DNA from: a virus | IMG/VR virus record: IMGVR_UViG_3300024054_000015 | Coordinates: 16,046 to 80,045 of that record | DNA length: 64,000 nt | Direction: 5' to 3' (one strand) | Shown here: positions 8,438 through 15,521 of the stretch, in pieces | Layout: each line of letters starts with the position of its first letter | Position numbering within the stretch: position 1 is the stretch's first letter | Notes under the pieces: model-generated | What the model was told of the DNA's origin: nothing | The model's input: only the letters and a program-made list of their open reading frames with translations | Database searches by the model: none | Program-made: the position numbers and the translations under genes

Positions 8438-8731
8438 TTACATGCCGTACCTACTGTGAGGGAAAGCCTTCTTGCAGATCTGCTCCTGCCTCTTGCGAGG
8501 CTGCTTCTCCAACCACTCCACAGCCTCGTTGTCTCCGCCGTGGGACATCGGATATCCTCCAGTGAATCCGCAGGATGTAACCGACTCGATTACTTGGGAT
8601 CTGGTCATTACAGCCCGCTCGATGCTCTTGGCTTCCCCACAGTCAACCATGCACTGAAGGGTGTCCGGTCCAATCGCCTGCCATGTGGCATCCAGTGCGC
8701 GAATGGCTCGTTTCTCCATGTCGTCTGTCAT
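8438..8731 (-). CDS. Unknown protein, 97 aa
   Basis: The start ATG 8731 has AGGGAG 10 bases upstream and overlaps the upstream gene by 4 bases. The N-terminal half is helical (MEKRAIRALDATWQAIG), with CMVDCGEAKSIERAVM after it. Unknown function. Confidence 0.65.
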   Translation of the reverse strand: MTDDMEKRAIRALDATWQAIGPDTLQCMVDCGEAKSIERAVMTRSQVIESVTSCGFTGGYPMSHGGDNEAVEWLEKQPRKRQEQICKKAFPHSRYGM

Positions 8732-8955
8732 CTGTCAAGTCTCCCTTTGAATTGATTCACAGCATCAAAGAAGTTTTCGCTGTAGTGCCCGAACTCGGTA
8801 CTACCGTCTGGAAAGAATCTCCAGGAGACATACTCTCCATCAGGTCTACCTCCCTTGTTCCAATGGCAAAGAACATAAATGTTTCCGCAGCGGCTCTCCA
8901 TTCCTGTTAGGACTACCGCTCCGTTTTCTAGAATGGTTCCAGGTTTTGGAATCAT
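8728..8955 (-). CDS. Unknown beta-rich small protein, 75 aa
   Basis: GGAGG precedes ATG 8955 and the gene overlaps both neighbours by 4 bases, showing coupled translation. It begins MIPKPGTILENGAVVLTG and has a GNIYVLCHWNKGG strand pair, suggesting a small beta barrel. Not recognised. Confidence 0.65.
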   Translation of the reverse strand: MIPKPGTILENGAVVLTGMESRCGNIYVLCHWNKGGRPDGEYVSWRFFPDGSTEFGHYSENFFDAVNQFKGRLDR

Positions 8956-9167
8956 GATGGCCTCCGGCTCAGTCTACGAGGGGGCTCTCTGCGAACAGGC
9001 TGCTCCTCTGGAAGAAGAGGCTGTGCTAACGGCTCTTGCTCACAGGGGTCAATTGGTCTCACTTGTATGTCTCCGTCCATGTTGATACCGAATCCCATCA
9101 AGTTGGTCGTGATAGCCATGCGGCCTCTAACGACACCATCCACTACTAGTTCGTAATACTGAATCAT
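8952..9167 (-). CDS. Unknown small protein with basic-proline tail, 71 aa
   Basis: ATG 9167 follows GGGAGG. The first 40 residues look like a beta hairpin (YYELVVDGVVRGRMAI). The tail is low-complexity Pro/Glu/Arg (EEQPVRREPPRRLSRRPS). It overlaps the PcfJ-like gene by 4 bases. Confidence 0.6.
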   Translation of the reverse strand: MIQYYELVVDGVVRGRMAITTNLMGFGINMDGDIQVRPIDPCEQEPLAQPLLPEEQPVRREPPRRLSRRPS

Positions 9168-10396
9168 CTGATCGGACCTCCCTGAAAGTAGTCCTCAAAC
9201 AAGTGTCGAACTTCTTTACTCACTGGACTGTTGCACGGTCCACTCACCTGAACTATAGCTCCGGCTCTCGTTTCGATTTGGCCCAGAGCTATCGGCTTTC
9301 CACCTCCGTTTCTAAGAACCAGTAGCACACTGGTCCTCTTGTCTATGGGATCGTGGTAGTTGGCAGCACAGTTATGAAGAGCCACCCCAATCTCCACGAG
9401 CTCACCGTAAGTCCTAACTGGACCAATGGTCGTTTCACCAACCTCCACAGTTGGGAACCTGTCTACCCAATCGTAGACGTACTCTTTGGGAACCGTCGGC
9501 ACCCAAGGATGGCCCCATCTCTCACGATTCGCGGCGTCTATAGCCTCGATCGTAGCGAACAGCCTTTCTGGTGGCATGGCTAAGACTTGATCAAACTCTT
9601 CGTCACGAAGTCTGGTGACCTCGTCCAGTCTGCCCATTCTGTTCTCCACCCTAAACCAGTCTCTGTACCTCCAGATGTACTCCAGGAGTCGCTTGATCTC
9701 CAGGCGCTTCTCCTTGGACTTCCAATACCATTTAGATGGAGTTAGTATCCCCTGCGACGTACCATAGCCTAGAGCTATGATATAGTCTGGAGGAACTATC
9801 GCCAGATCATTGACTTGTTGCAGAACCGTCTGCAAGTCAAACTTCCAGAGGATGAAGAAGTCCTTTCCCCTTTTGTACTTCATCCAAGTCTCCCTGACGT
9901 AAGGATCCTCGCAGAAGCAGAACTCGAGGTTATCTCTGTGAGGAACCTTCTTGTCACCAAAGATCCTGGTGTAGTTGTCGGCAGCTTTGACTGCCCGAAG
10001 ATAGAACTTCGGCTGTGCAGCTTTGATGTGCCGATAGAGAATGCCTGCTGGAATGCAGTCCTTGTCCAACTCATCCAGCGTTACATTCCCTCTACAGGTG
10101 TTAGACAGAATCATCAGGAACCTCTCAATAGAGGTATCAATCCTGTTCCCTCCAGCCCAAGCTCTGAGCTTTCCATTCTTAAGAGTCGGTTCTAAAGAAG
10201 GAACACGGCTATGCCATACAGACTCTGCTGCTGCGATAGCCCATCTCACGGACAGCTCTCTACTGTGTCCGCGTTCCCGAGCCTTCTTGTAGTTCTCGAT
10301 CATCTTAACGGCATTCGGCAAGAGTGCATGATGCCGTCCGATGTCGTTTACCCAACGAGGCTTGCCTGAAGACAAGCATGGAGTGCTCCAAGGCAT
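9164..10396 (-). CDS. PcfJ-like protein
   Basis: 410 residues from ATG 10396 (MPWSTPCLSSGKPRW), which has GGAGGA upstream and overlaps the previous stop as TAATG; the earlier in-frame start is inside the upstream gene. The C-terminal ~120 residues match the PcfJ-like domain in shape: a helix ending ALHNCAANYHDPI followed by strands VLLVLRNGGGKPIALGQIE. PcfJ proteins are linked to plasmid and phage DNA transfer or replication, with no defined activity. The N-terminal 250 residues are helical with a VRETWMKYKRGKDFF segment. The long size and single domain suggest a DNA-associated role. Confidence 0.6.
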   Translation of the reverse strand: MPWSTPCLSSGKPRWVNDIGRHHALLPNAVKMIENYKKARERGHSRELSVRWAIAAAESVWHSRVPSLEPTLKNGKLRAWAGGNRIDTSIERFLMILSNTCRGNVTLDELDKDCIPAGILYRHIKAAQPKFYLRAVKAADNYTRIFGDKKVPHRDNLEFCFCEDPYVRETWMKYKRGKDFFILWKFDLQTVLQQVNDLAIVPPDYIIALGYGTSQGILTPSKWYWKSKEKRLEIKRLLEYIWRYRDWFRVENRMGRLDEVTRLRDEEFDQVLAMPPERLFATIEAIDAANRERWGHPWVPTVPKEYVYDWVDRFPTVEVGETTIGPVRTYGELVEIGVALHNCAANYHDPIDKRTSVLLVLRNGGGKPIALGQIETRAGAIVQVSGPCNSPVSKEVRHLFEDYFQGGPIR

Positions 10397-10686
10397 TACA
10401 AATCCTCCGCAGAAAGAACTGCGATCACAGTGGACATGTCTGAAGCCAACCCTCTTGGTGATACAGGGTGATCTGGCACCTTCTTGTGAGTGTTGTTCGG
10501 TCCATAAACCAGGATCACCCGCTGTCCTAGATATGAACTGTCCAGCATCTGGCACTCCAGCATGAACCATCCAGTAGGACGATAGTCACGCTTCTGCCTC
10601 AGCAAGATCTCTTTGAGACCTTCTGGAGTTTGCTCCTGTCTGTCGCAATACAGTTTTGCGAACTCATCGAACTTCACTTGCTTCAT
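10396..10686 (-). CDS. Unknown protein, 96 aa
   Basis: ATG 10686 is preceded closely by GGAAAGG. The sequence (MKQVKFDEFAKLYCDRQ) is mixed alpha/beta with a QRVILVYGPNNT strand-loop. The stop overlaps the next start as TAATG. Unknown. Confidence 0.65.
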   Translation of the reverse strand: MKQVKFDEFAKLYCDRQEQTPEGLKEILLRQKRDYRPTGWFMLECQMLDSSYLGQRVILVYGPNNTHKKVPDHPVSPRGLASDMSTVIAVLSAEDL

Positions 10687-10725
10687 TTCCTTTCCCCTAA
10701 ACTAAGGTTACCGAACTCTACCAAG

Positions 10726-10758
10726 AGCCAACCGAGGCTCACACTCCCTCGGTTGGTT
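10726..10758 (-). terminator. Hairpin terminator
   Basis: CCAACCGAGG (10728-10737) and CCTCGGTTGG (10747-10756) form a perfect 10-bp stem with a 9-base loop, extendable by a G-T and an A-T pair. It lies 8 bases past the stop of the minus-strand gene at 10765-11097. The T tract is short, so it may attenuate rather than stop transcription. Confidence 0.65.
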
Positions 10759-10764
10759 GCTTGG

Positions 10765-11097
10765 TCAGTTAGGTCGCTTGAATGTCAGGTGAATGTTGAA
10801 ACTGTTCGTCTTGGCACCATCAAAGAGCCAACCATCGTTTCTCATACGAGCGATGAATCTTTGTACGTTCTCCTCCTCTTCCAACTCGGTTGGGGGTCGT
10901 GGAATCACTATGACCTTGGTCGTGTAATCCTGATCCACTCGAGCCTTGCAGGGATTTTCTTCCAGACACTTATTCCACATGTCTGTTTCCTTTTGTGTAA
11001 TTCCCGGTCCTGCCGGAGCAGACTGTGCTAAGACCAGTCGCTTTGTGCTTTCCACGAACTTGCAGGCTTCGCAAACGCCGCAGCGAATTGTGATCAT
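10765..11097 (-). CDS. Unknown Cys-containing protein, 110 aa
   Basis: It starts MITIRCGVCEACKFVEST; the CGVCEAC cluster could bind zinc or be redox active. A strand-rich end (TKVIVIPRPP, FNIHLTFKRPN) follows. The start overlaps the upstream stop by 4 bases. Unknown. Confidence 0.65.
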   Translation of the reverse strand: MITIRCGVCEACKFVESTKRLVLAQSAPAGPGITQKETDMWNKCLEENPCKARVDQDYTTKVIVIPRPPTELEEEENVQRFIARMRNDGWLFDGAKTNSFNIHLTFKRPN

Positions 11098-11558
11098 GAT
11101 GCTCTTCCTATGCTGACGTTGAATTGAGCACAGAAGCTTCGCTTCGGGTTGGGTAACTCGATTCCGTCCAGTGTGTCAATGTCAAATGGCTCACTGGCAT
11201 TGCCGAGAGGGGCTGGCATCGTTCTGTACCACCACCACTTGACTCCATCACCATCCACATACTCCGGACAGTTCTCGTCCAAGCCTGCACAGGCTTTGGA
11301 GAAGTCACTGGTCATGTAGTCCTTCCAATCTCCATCACCCGGCTTGATGAGCCACCTTTCCAACTTGCCCTCATCAGCGGCCTCATCAAAGGCATCCTGA
11401 AGGTTAGAAGCAAACACGATGCACACCGGGAATCCATGGTCGTGAATCAACCACGGCACAACCTTGTGTGGATTGGACTCACCATCCGGAATCCAGTTGT
11501 CCAGATTCACGACATCGCTGTCAGAGAACTGGATTTCCCTGAACTTACTCATACTCAC
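11094..11558 (-). CDS. Unknown protein, 154 aa
   Basis: GTG 11558 has AGGAGAAG about 6 bases upstream; ATG 11552 two codons later is an alternative. It is Asp- and Trp-rich (VKWWWYRTMP), acidic and without membrane segments. Overlaps both neighbours by 4 bases. No family recognised. Confidence 0.7.
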   Translation of the reverse strand: MSMSKFREIQFSDSDVVNLDNWIPDGESNPHKVVPWLIHDHGFPVCIVFASNLQDAFDEAADEGKLERWLIKPGDGDWKDYMTSDFSKACAGLDENCPEYVDGDGVKWWWYRTMPAPLGNASEPFDIDTLDGIELPNPKRSFCAQFNVSIGRAS

Positions 11559-11896
11559 TGTTCTTCTCCTCTGTAGATCTCGTCCGCATCACCGGACTCG
11601 TCTGTATGGAGGTAAAGCTTCTGTCCACATGAACAGTAAGCGAATCCCTCCTTTACCTCCAGGATACCTTCAACAGCCCAATAGGTCTCACCGCAGGAGT
11701 CGTTCGGGTAGAACTTCCCGCAGTTGTGACACCAGAATCCTGCCCCTCCACACCAGAGCCGATTGTCTTCCTTGATCGATTCCGTGCATTCCTCTGCACA
11801 GGCAAGGTTCTTCCTGCCGCAGAATCCACAGATCTCATCAGGACCTTCGGCTGGTCCACAGTGAGGGTTCATGAACCACTCTTCTCTAGTAGTCAT
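11555..11896 (-). CDS. Zinc-ribbon-rich protein, 113 aa
   Basis: I use ATG 11896 because TAAGGAG lies 6 bases before it; ATG 11902 would abut the site. At least three CxxC pairs are visible (CGFC, CHNC, CSCG), so one or two zinc ribbons are likely. Such proteins bind nucleic acid or proteins. The gene overlaps the next by 4 bases. Confidence 0.7.
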   Translation of the reverse strand: MTTREEWFMNPHCGPAEGPDEICGFCGRKNLACAEECTESIKEDNRLWCGGAGFWCHNCGKFYPNDSCGETYWAVEGILEVKEGFAYCSCGQKLYLHTDESGDADEIYRGEEQ

Positions 11897-11949
11897 TGGC
11901 ATCTCCTTAGGTCTACTACGCTTCTCTCAGAGACTTCCCAACCGAAGGA

Positions 11950-12339
11950 TCACCACCGACCATGCGTCCACGTGCTCTCCTTGAGTTCGGACATCTTGTA
12001 GATCAAGGCCGGTTCTTTGAGGTACAACCCGTCCTCCGGATCCTCGTGCAGTTCCCAGTCCACGAAGGCTGCACTGTCGTATCGCAGCATGTCTTCCGGA
12101 AAGGAAAACAAGCCTCGGGCAACTCCGATGTGAACCCATCGGTACTTGACCGGACACTTCTTCAGGTCTGTGATCGGCAACCAGACGGCAGTCGCCGCTT
12201 GCGAGGGCACCATCCGCACGTAGATCTGTGCATCCGGTGCGTCGCTGGTCGGATAGGAAACCGTCTCCACTATCCGTCGTCTCTTGCTGGTTGGCAACTG
12301 AACCGTCGCCAACTCCCAAGGTTTCCACCTACTGTCCAT
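11950..12339 (-). CDS. Unknown protein, 129 aa
   Basis: ATG 12339 (MDSRWKPWELATVQL) has AGGAG 8 bases upstream, and the reading overlaps the upstream gene by 11 bases. Of the two overlapping frames here this one has normal composition; the frame at 11927-12328 is Gly/Arg/Ser-rich and is a shadow. Mixed alpha/beta, Trp-rich, function unknown. Confidence 0.65.
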   Translation of the reverse strand: MDSRWKPWELATVQLPTSKRRRIVETVSYPTSDAPDAQIYVRMVPSQAATAVWLPITDLKKCPVKYRWVHIGVARGLFSFPEDMLRYDSAAFVDWELHEDPEDGLYLKEPALIYKMSELKESTWTHGRW

Positions 12340-12535
12340 CAGCGTTCTCCTGACTGGCTGGAATCAAGACTTCCATCATGTTCCAGATGAGGTCATTGTA
12401 ACCGATGATCCCTTCCCACTGAAGGAATCTCTCCAAAACCTCTCGGGGCCGCATGTTGGCGATATCTTCCTCCGTGTACCCAGCATCATCCAGGGAATCC
12501 ACGACCATCATTGGTAGTCTTTCAACGTCGATCAT
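12329..12535 (-). CDS. Unknown acidic helical protein, 68 aa
   Basis: TTAGGAG precedes ATG 12535. The protein is acidic and helical (MVVDSLDDAGYTEEDIANM). It is the first gene after a structured leader (12541-12710) whose sequence just before the start matches the leader of the gene at 12764-13468. Confidence 0.7.
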   Translation of the reverse strand: MIDVERLPMMVVDSLDDAGYTEEDIANMRPREVLERFLQWEGIIGYNDLIWNMMEVLIPASQENADGQ

Positions 12536-12575
12536 ATTGACATCTCCTAAGCTAAACCGAACACTAGAAACACAG

Positions 12576-12621
12576 CCCTCACGGTAGGAATCGCACCTAC
12601 TCTCGATCGCGTCTGTGAGGG
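12576..12621 (-). ncRNA. tRNA-like minihelix in mRNA leader, copy 1
   Basis: On the minus strand CCCTCAC (12615-12621) pairs perfectly with GTGAGGG (12576-12582). Inside, GTAGG-TGCGATT-CCTAC (12584-12600) looks like a tRNA T-arm. There is no room for D and anticodon arms, so this is not a tRNA. The next bases, GGGCTGTGTTTC then GCTTAGGAG, recur in the leader at 13523-13564. I infer a structured leader element. Confidence 0.45.
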
Positions 12622-12640
12622 TTAGCCCATCTTTACGAGT

Positions 12641-12664
12641 TTACCAGACTCTGGGCTGTAGCAT
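12641..12664 (-). CDS. Possible 7-codon leader peptide
   Basis: AAGGAGGTGA, a full-length match to the 16S rRNA tail, lies 6 bases before ATG 12664. This opens Met-Leu-Gln-Pro-Arg-Val-Trp-stop just upstream of the minihelix. Such a strong site for so short an ORF suggests a regulatory peptide, but a chance match is possible. Confidence 0.25.
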   Translation of the reverse strand: MLQPRVW

Positions 12665-12680
12665 GGGTCACCTCCTTTCA

Positions 12681-12752
12681 TTTCGTTGCGCTTAGGGGAT
12701 GCAACGAAACCCATCAAAGGAGTCTGCTGGCAGAGTCAACCACCAGCAGACT
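12681..12752 (-). terminator. Tandem hairpins downstream of the coiled-coil gene
   Basis: AGTCTGCTGG (12721-12730) pairs with CCAGCAGACT (12743-12752), a 10-bp stem 11 bases past the stop of the gene at 12764. Next on the minus strand, TTTCGTTGC and GCAACGAAA (12681-12689, 12701-12709) form a second 9-bp stem with an 11-base loop. No clear T tract follows, so termination may be partial. Confidence 0.6.
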
Positions 12753-12763
12753 TGACCTCATGC

Positions 12764-13468
12764 TTACTCCTGGGCCTTGGCCTTCTTCAGTTCCTCACGA
12801 CCCTTGGCCGTGATCTTGAACCGCTTCCCTCGCACCCCCTCCTCCGGCACGAGCTCTTCGAGCAGCCCGCCTTCCACGATCTGGGGCAGCTTCTTGCCCT
12901 TCTGGATTCCAGTGCTGTCGGCGATCTCACTGGCAGTCCGAATGTTGCCGTCATCCATGGCCTCCAGCACCTTGATCATGTTCGGCGTCAAGCCATTGAA
13001 TGACTTCCGGCCTTCCCCCTTGGCCCTCGCCAGCTTCGGCAGCGGTCCAATCGAGGCCCGGTGCTTCTTGGCATCCTCCAGAATGCTCCACTCCTCGGTG
13101 TACTCCAGTTCCCGTTGGGCTTTCGCCACAGCGGCATCGGCCAGAGCGATCTCCTCCTCCTTCTTGGCCCTCTCAGCCAAGGCCAACTTCTTCTCGTTTT
13201 CCTTGGCCTCCTTCTTGGAGTTCTTCTCCTTTTTCTCCTTCTCCTGGGCTTGCTTCAGCTCCTTCTTGAGCTCCTCCATCTTCCGCTTGATGGCCTCCTT
13301 GGCCTCGTTCTGGGCCTTGGCCTTCTTGACGTTCTCCTCGTCCATCTTCTTCTCCTCGGGGGTCGTGGCGGGCTTCCCAACCGGCAGGGGCTTCGTGGTC
13401 CCCTCGGCGGCCTTCTTCTTCTGCTCCTCGGCCTTCTGCTGGTTCTGCGGGTTCTGATTCTTAGCCAT
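12764..13468 (-). CDS. Coiled-coil protein with C-terminal winged helix
   Basis: 234 residues from ATG 13468 (MAKNQNPQNQQ) with AGGAG 7 bases upstream; the ORF extension into the leader is not used. Residues 1-150 are Lys/Glu/Ala-rich helix without breaks, a long coiled coil. The last ~75 residues are a winged helix: LTPNMIKVLEAM, TASEIADSTGI, KKLPQIVEGGLLEEL and RGKRFKIT as the wing. The same domain forms the protein at 32906-33226, so the two are paralogues. It may be a DNA-binding scaffold or transcription regulator. Confidence 0.75.
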   Translation of the reverse strand: MAKNQNPQNQQKAEEQKKKAAEGTTKPLPVGKPATTPEEKKMDEENVKKAKAQNEAKEAIKRKMEELKKELKQAQEKEKKEKNSKKEAKENEKKLALAERAKKEEEIALADAAVAKAQRELEYTEEWSILEDAKKHRASIGPLPKLARAKGEGRKSFNGLTPNMIKVLEAMDDGNIRTASEIADSTGIQKGKKLPQIVEGGLLEELVPEEGVRGKRFKITAKGREELKKAKAQE

Positions 13469-13522
13469 CTGTTGCTCCTGCGCTCCTAAGCGCTGTAAAC
13501 GAAACGAAACACGAAACACAGC

Positions 13523-13564
13523 CCTCCGCCGAGTAACGACACTCGGTACGATCCTCTCCGGAGG
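13523..13564 (-). ncRNA. tRNA-like minihelix in mRNA leader, copy 2
   Basis: CCTCCG (13523-13528) pairs with CGGAGG (13559-13564), and CCGAGT (13529-13534) with ACTCGG (13541-13546), stacked directly as in acceptor and T-arm. The downstream bases GGCTGTGTTTCG and GCTTAGGAG match the leader at 12576. A similar stretch, without a full stem, occurs in coding sequence near 13683-13716. Confidence 0.45.
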
Positions 13565-13577
13565 CTCCAAGGATCAC

Positions 13578-13611
13578 TGCCAAAGTGGCAACCCTTGGCA
13601 AGCACTGGCAA
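13578..13611. promoter_or_regulatory. Phased TGGCAA boxes, candidate operator
   Basis: TGGCAA occurs at 13586, 13596 and 13606, exactly one helical turn apart. TGCCA (13578-13582) faces the first box as an inverted half-site. The array lies between a gene end and the leader of the coiled-coil gene, where a repressor or activator could bind one face of the helix. No clear -10 box was found beside it. Confidence 0.4.
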
Positions 13612-13631
13612 CTAGAGCAAATGCCGTGCCA

Positions 13632-13889
13632 TCACACGTATCCCCTTTCGCTCTTCCATGCGTCAAATGACAAGAGCAACGTCCTCTCTGCCGAGCGACG
13701 ATATTCGGTGATCCGGTCAAGCAGCTTCCCAAACTCGCAGTCGCTGCCGTACCGATTGAGGAGTTTGTGAGCCAAGAGCTCATCAATCTGAGACCTGGCT
13801 ATCTCTCCTGCGGCGTGCTGGATTTCATCCAGCGAGGTCCTCATCCTCCGGCTAGGACGCTTCATGACTTCTTCCCTTACTGGCTTCAT
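13632..13889 (-). CDS. Unknown basic helical protein, 85 aa
   Basis: ATG 13889 (MKPVREEVMKRPSRRM) follows AAAGGGA and overlaps the upstream stop as TGATG. It is helical throughout (DEIQHAAGEIARSQIDEL) and basic at the N-terminus. Unknown. Confidence 0.65.
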   Translation of the reverse strand: MKPVREEVMKRPSRRMRTSLDEIQHAAGEIARSQIDELLAHKLLNRYGSDCEFGKLLDRITEYRRSAERTLLLSFDAWKSERGYV

Positions 13890-14128
13890 CAGATGGATCC
13901 CTTTCGCGAGTAGACCCCGAGGATCTTCGCGTCCTCGCCACGGTCGTTGAGGTACCTCAAGAGGTCAGACATCTTCGCCGGTTGCGTGACGGCAAAGACG
14001 TCGAGGCCTCCATCCACTAACACAAGAACGACGTGATCCAGTTCAACCGGCTCAAAGTCCCGGTCAAATCCGTTGTAAACGGTCTCGGCACCTGAATCTG
14101 TCACAGTGAACTTTCTAGGCTTTAGCAT
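13889..14128 (-). CDS. Unknown protein, 79 aa
   Basis: The start is ATG 14128 (MLKPRKFTVTDSG) with GGGAG 7 bases upstream. Strands VELDHVVLVLVDGG and DVFAVTQ alternate with the helix MSDLLRYLND. Unknown; overlaps the next gene by one base. Confidence 0.65.
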   Translation of the reverse strand: MLKPRKFTVTDSGAETVYNGFDRDFEPVELDHVVLVLVDGGLDVFAVTQPAKMSDLLRYLNDRGEDAKILGVYSRKGSI

Positions 14129-14303
14129 CCGAGTCTCCCTTTCCTCCAACTACTTTCCACTGCCCGTAGTCCAACGCTGGACTACCACACTTCTTGCACA
14201 GCACATCCCTCCAGAGCTCTTTCGGTCCGGTATAGGTCGCCGGATCCTTGGCTCTCTGGCAATGGCCGCACTCCTGACACTCACGAATGAACCACTTAGT
14301 CAT
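14115..14303 (-). CDS. Zinc-ribbon protein, 62 aa
   Basis: ATG 14303 (MTKWFIRECQECGHCQR) has GGAG upstream. CQECGHC and CKKCG give a four-cysteine zinc ribbon. The end overlaps the next gene by 14 bases. Probably a small nucleic-acid or protein-binding factor. Confidence 0.65.
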   Translation of the reverse strand: MTKWFIRECQECGHCQRAKDPATYTGPKELWRDVLCKKCGSPALDYGQWKVVGGKGDSDAKA

Positions 14304-14557
14304 ACTCTCATCTCCCCAAGTGTCAACCATACTTCAGAGAGGTTCTGCTTGTCTCGCTTAACGTGCAAGATCTTGTATCCGTGTTTCTTGATCCTCATTC
14401 CAGCGACGCTAGCGATTCTTTGCTCATCCATACTCTTCCAGCGGTCGTAGACCTCCATGGCTCTGTCCCTGGCTTCCTTCATGGATCCAGCCTTAACCAG
14501 ATCCGTCCACACGAAGAGTCCAGCTTGAACTCTCACTTTCCAAAAAGAGTCGGTCAT
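14300..14557 (-). CDS. Unknown protein, 85 aa
   Basis: ATG 14557 (MTDSFWKVRVQAGLFVW) follows GGAGAAGTGAG and is joined to the upstream stop as TGAGATG. It has a helix KEARDRAMEVYDRW and a strand HGYKILHVKRD. The longer frame upstream is Arg/Thr/Ser-rich noise. Unknown. Confidence 0.65.
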   Translation of the reverse strand: MTDSFWKVRVQAGLFVWTDLVKAGSMKEARDRAMEVYDRWKSMDEQRIASVAGMRIKKHGYKILHVKRDKQNLSEVWLTLGEMRV

Positions 14558-14558
14558 C

Positions 14559-14729
14559 TCACTTCTCCAAGTGAACCAAGAGTCTGTCAACCAGATCCGA
14601 GTCGCGGTCGTCGACCTCCGCCGCGTCGTTGAATACCTCCAACGCATGCTCCAGTTCGTCTCTGGTTAAGTTCCCCAGCGGCACTCCCGCCAAGATCTCC
14701 TTCAGTTCTGCTACACTCAACATTTTCAT
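14559..14729 (-). CDS. Small acidic helical protein, 56 aa
   Basis: ATG 14729 (MKMLSVAELKEILAGVP) has AGGGAG 8 bases upstream. It ends 1 base before the next start, as tight as the rest of the operon. Acidic and helical (LTRDELEHALEVFNDAAEV). Function unknown. Confidence 0.65.
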   Translation of the reverse strand: MKMLSVAELKEILAGVPLGNLTRDELEHALEVFNDAAEVDDRDSDLVDRLLVHLEK

Positions 14730-14801
14730 CCTAGCACTCCCTAAGCAATCATCGAGGAATCTGCCTCATCAGTGCCGGTAGATCATCTCCGGCAGAGTCA
14801 G

Positions 14802-14996
14802 TCACTCCTGGCTTTCGGCTTTCCTCGCAAGCTCCATCAGGGCACTGGTAATCTGCTCCTCTGTTATTCTAGCCTTTCGGCTCTTTGTGTTGTCGGTCAT
14901 CTGTACAAAACATCTCAGCCTTCTATTCGTTTTCGCTCTTATCATGTTCTCCGTAACAAACACGGAATTCATTCCACCTAGTTCTCTAACGCTCAT
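14802..14996 (-). CDS. Unknown small protein, 64 aa
   Basis: ATG 14996 has GGGAG 8 bases upstream and overlaps the upstream gene by 4 bases. A basic middle (NTKSRKARITEEQI) precedes a helix. A 5-bp GCCGG/CCGGC hairpin lies just after the stop. Unknown. Confidence 0.6.
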   Translation of the reverse strand: MSVRELGGMNSVFVTENMIRAKTNRRLRCFVQMTDNTKSRKARITEEQITSALMELARKAESQE

Positions 14997-15397
14997 AGCT
15001 TTACTCCCAACTTTTCCATTCTGGCCGTTACCTCGGCCATCTCTTCATCACTCAAGGTTACTCCAGCCTGCTCGCAGGCTTGCAGTGCTGCCAACAGGGC
15101 TTGCATTTCATCCAGTTGCCCTCGCAGCTTCTTCGGCCTGTTCTTCTCTGCAATAAGTTCATTCTGCTTCTCGTTACTCTTATGGTAGCACGCCTGGCAT
15201 ACCGTCGTAACGTTCCAAGTGTCATAACCATTCTGGTTAATCAACAGCCTCGTAGCTTCCACTTCCTCCGCCTCCTCCACTGTAAGGCAAGGCTTGCAGT
15301 GGTAGGGGCAGTTTCGGCATCGTCCTATTCGGTACACTTCAGGTGGCATACTACCTGCCCTCCCGTCCTTATTTCCAAATGGTAATATTCTAATCAT
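14993..15397 (-). CDS. Zinc-finger protein, 134 aa
   Basis: I choose ATG 15397 (MIRILPFGNKDGR) over the GTG at 15406 because the purine-rich site fits better. CRNCPYHCKPC and CQACYHK suggest an HNH-like or zinc-knuckle fold around a helix rich in acidic residues. A C-terminal coiled coil follows (LDEMQALLAALQACEQ). No HNH catalytic His-Asn-His pattern is clear, so I do not call a nuclease. Confidence 0.65.
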   Translation of the reverse strand: MIRILPFGNKDGRAGSMPPEVYRIGRCRNCPYHCKPCLTVEEAEEVEATRLLINQNGYDTWNVTTVCQACYHKSNEKQNELIAEKNRPKKLRGQLDEMQALLAALQACEQAGVTLSDEEMAEVTARMEKLGVKL

Positions 15398-15474
15398 TCG
15401 CTCCACGCCTTACACTGCCTGCGCTGCCTGCTATACGCTGCGCCACTGTGTAGGCAAAAACCAATAGGCGCAAT

Positions 15475-15504
15475 AAAGCCCGTATGGCAAGCCATACGGG
15501 CTTT
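15475..15504 (-). terminator. Perfect hairpin terminator
   Basis: AAAGCCCGTATGGC (15475-15488) and its exact complement (15491-15504) form a 14-bp stem with a tiny loop. On the minus strand it lies 18 bases after the stop of the gene at 15522 and runs into a TTTATTG tail. The AAGCCCG/CGGGCTTTA arms recur near 37253-37283. Confidence 0.8.
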
Positions 15505-15521
15505 ACGTGCGCTGCGCTGTG

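Noticed and set aside
12571-12660. A tRNA on the minus strand (T-arm GTAGG-TGCGATT-CCTAC, D-arm-like GAGTCTGGTAAACTC)
   Set aside because: The acceptor that pairs (CCCTCAC/GTGAGGG) leaves only 14 bases for D and anticodon arms. The alternative acceptor (ACAGCCC/GGGCTGT) is 5 bases away from the T-arm. No valid cloverleaf.
12777-13457. 226-codon Ser/Phe/Leu-rich plus-strand ORF
   Set aside because: It is the complement of Lys/Glu codons in the coiled-coil gene, a common artefact.
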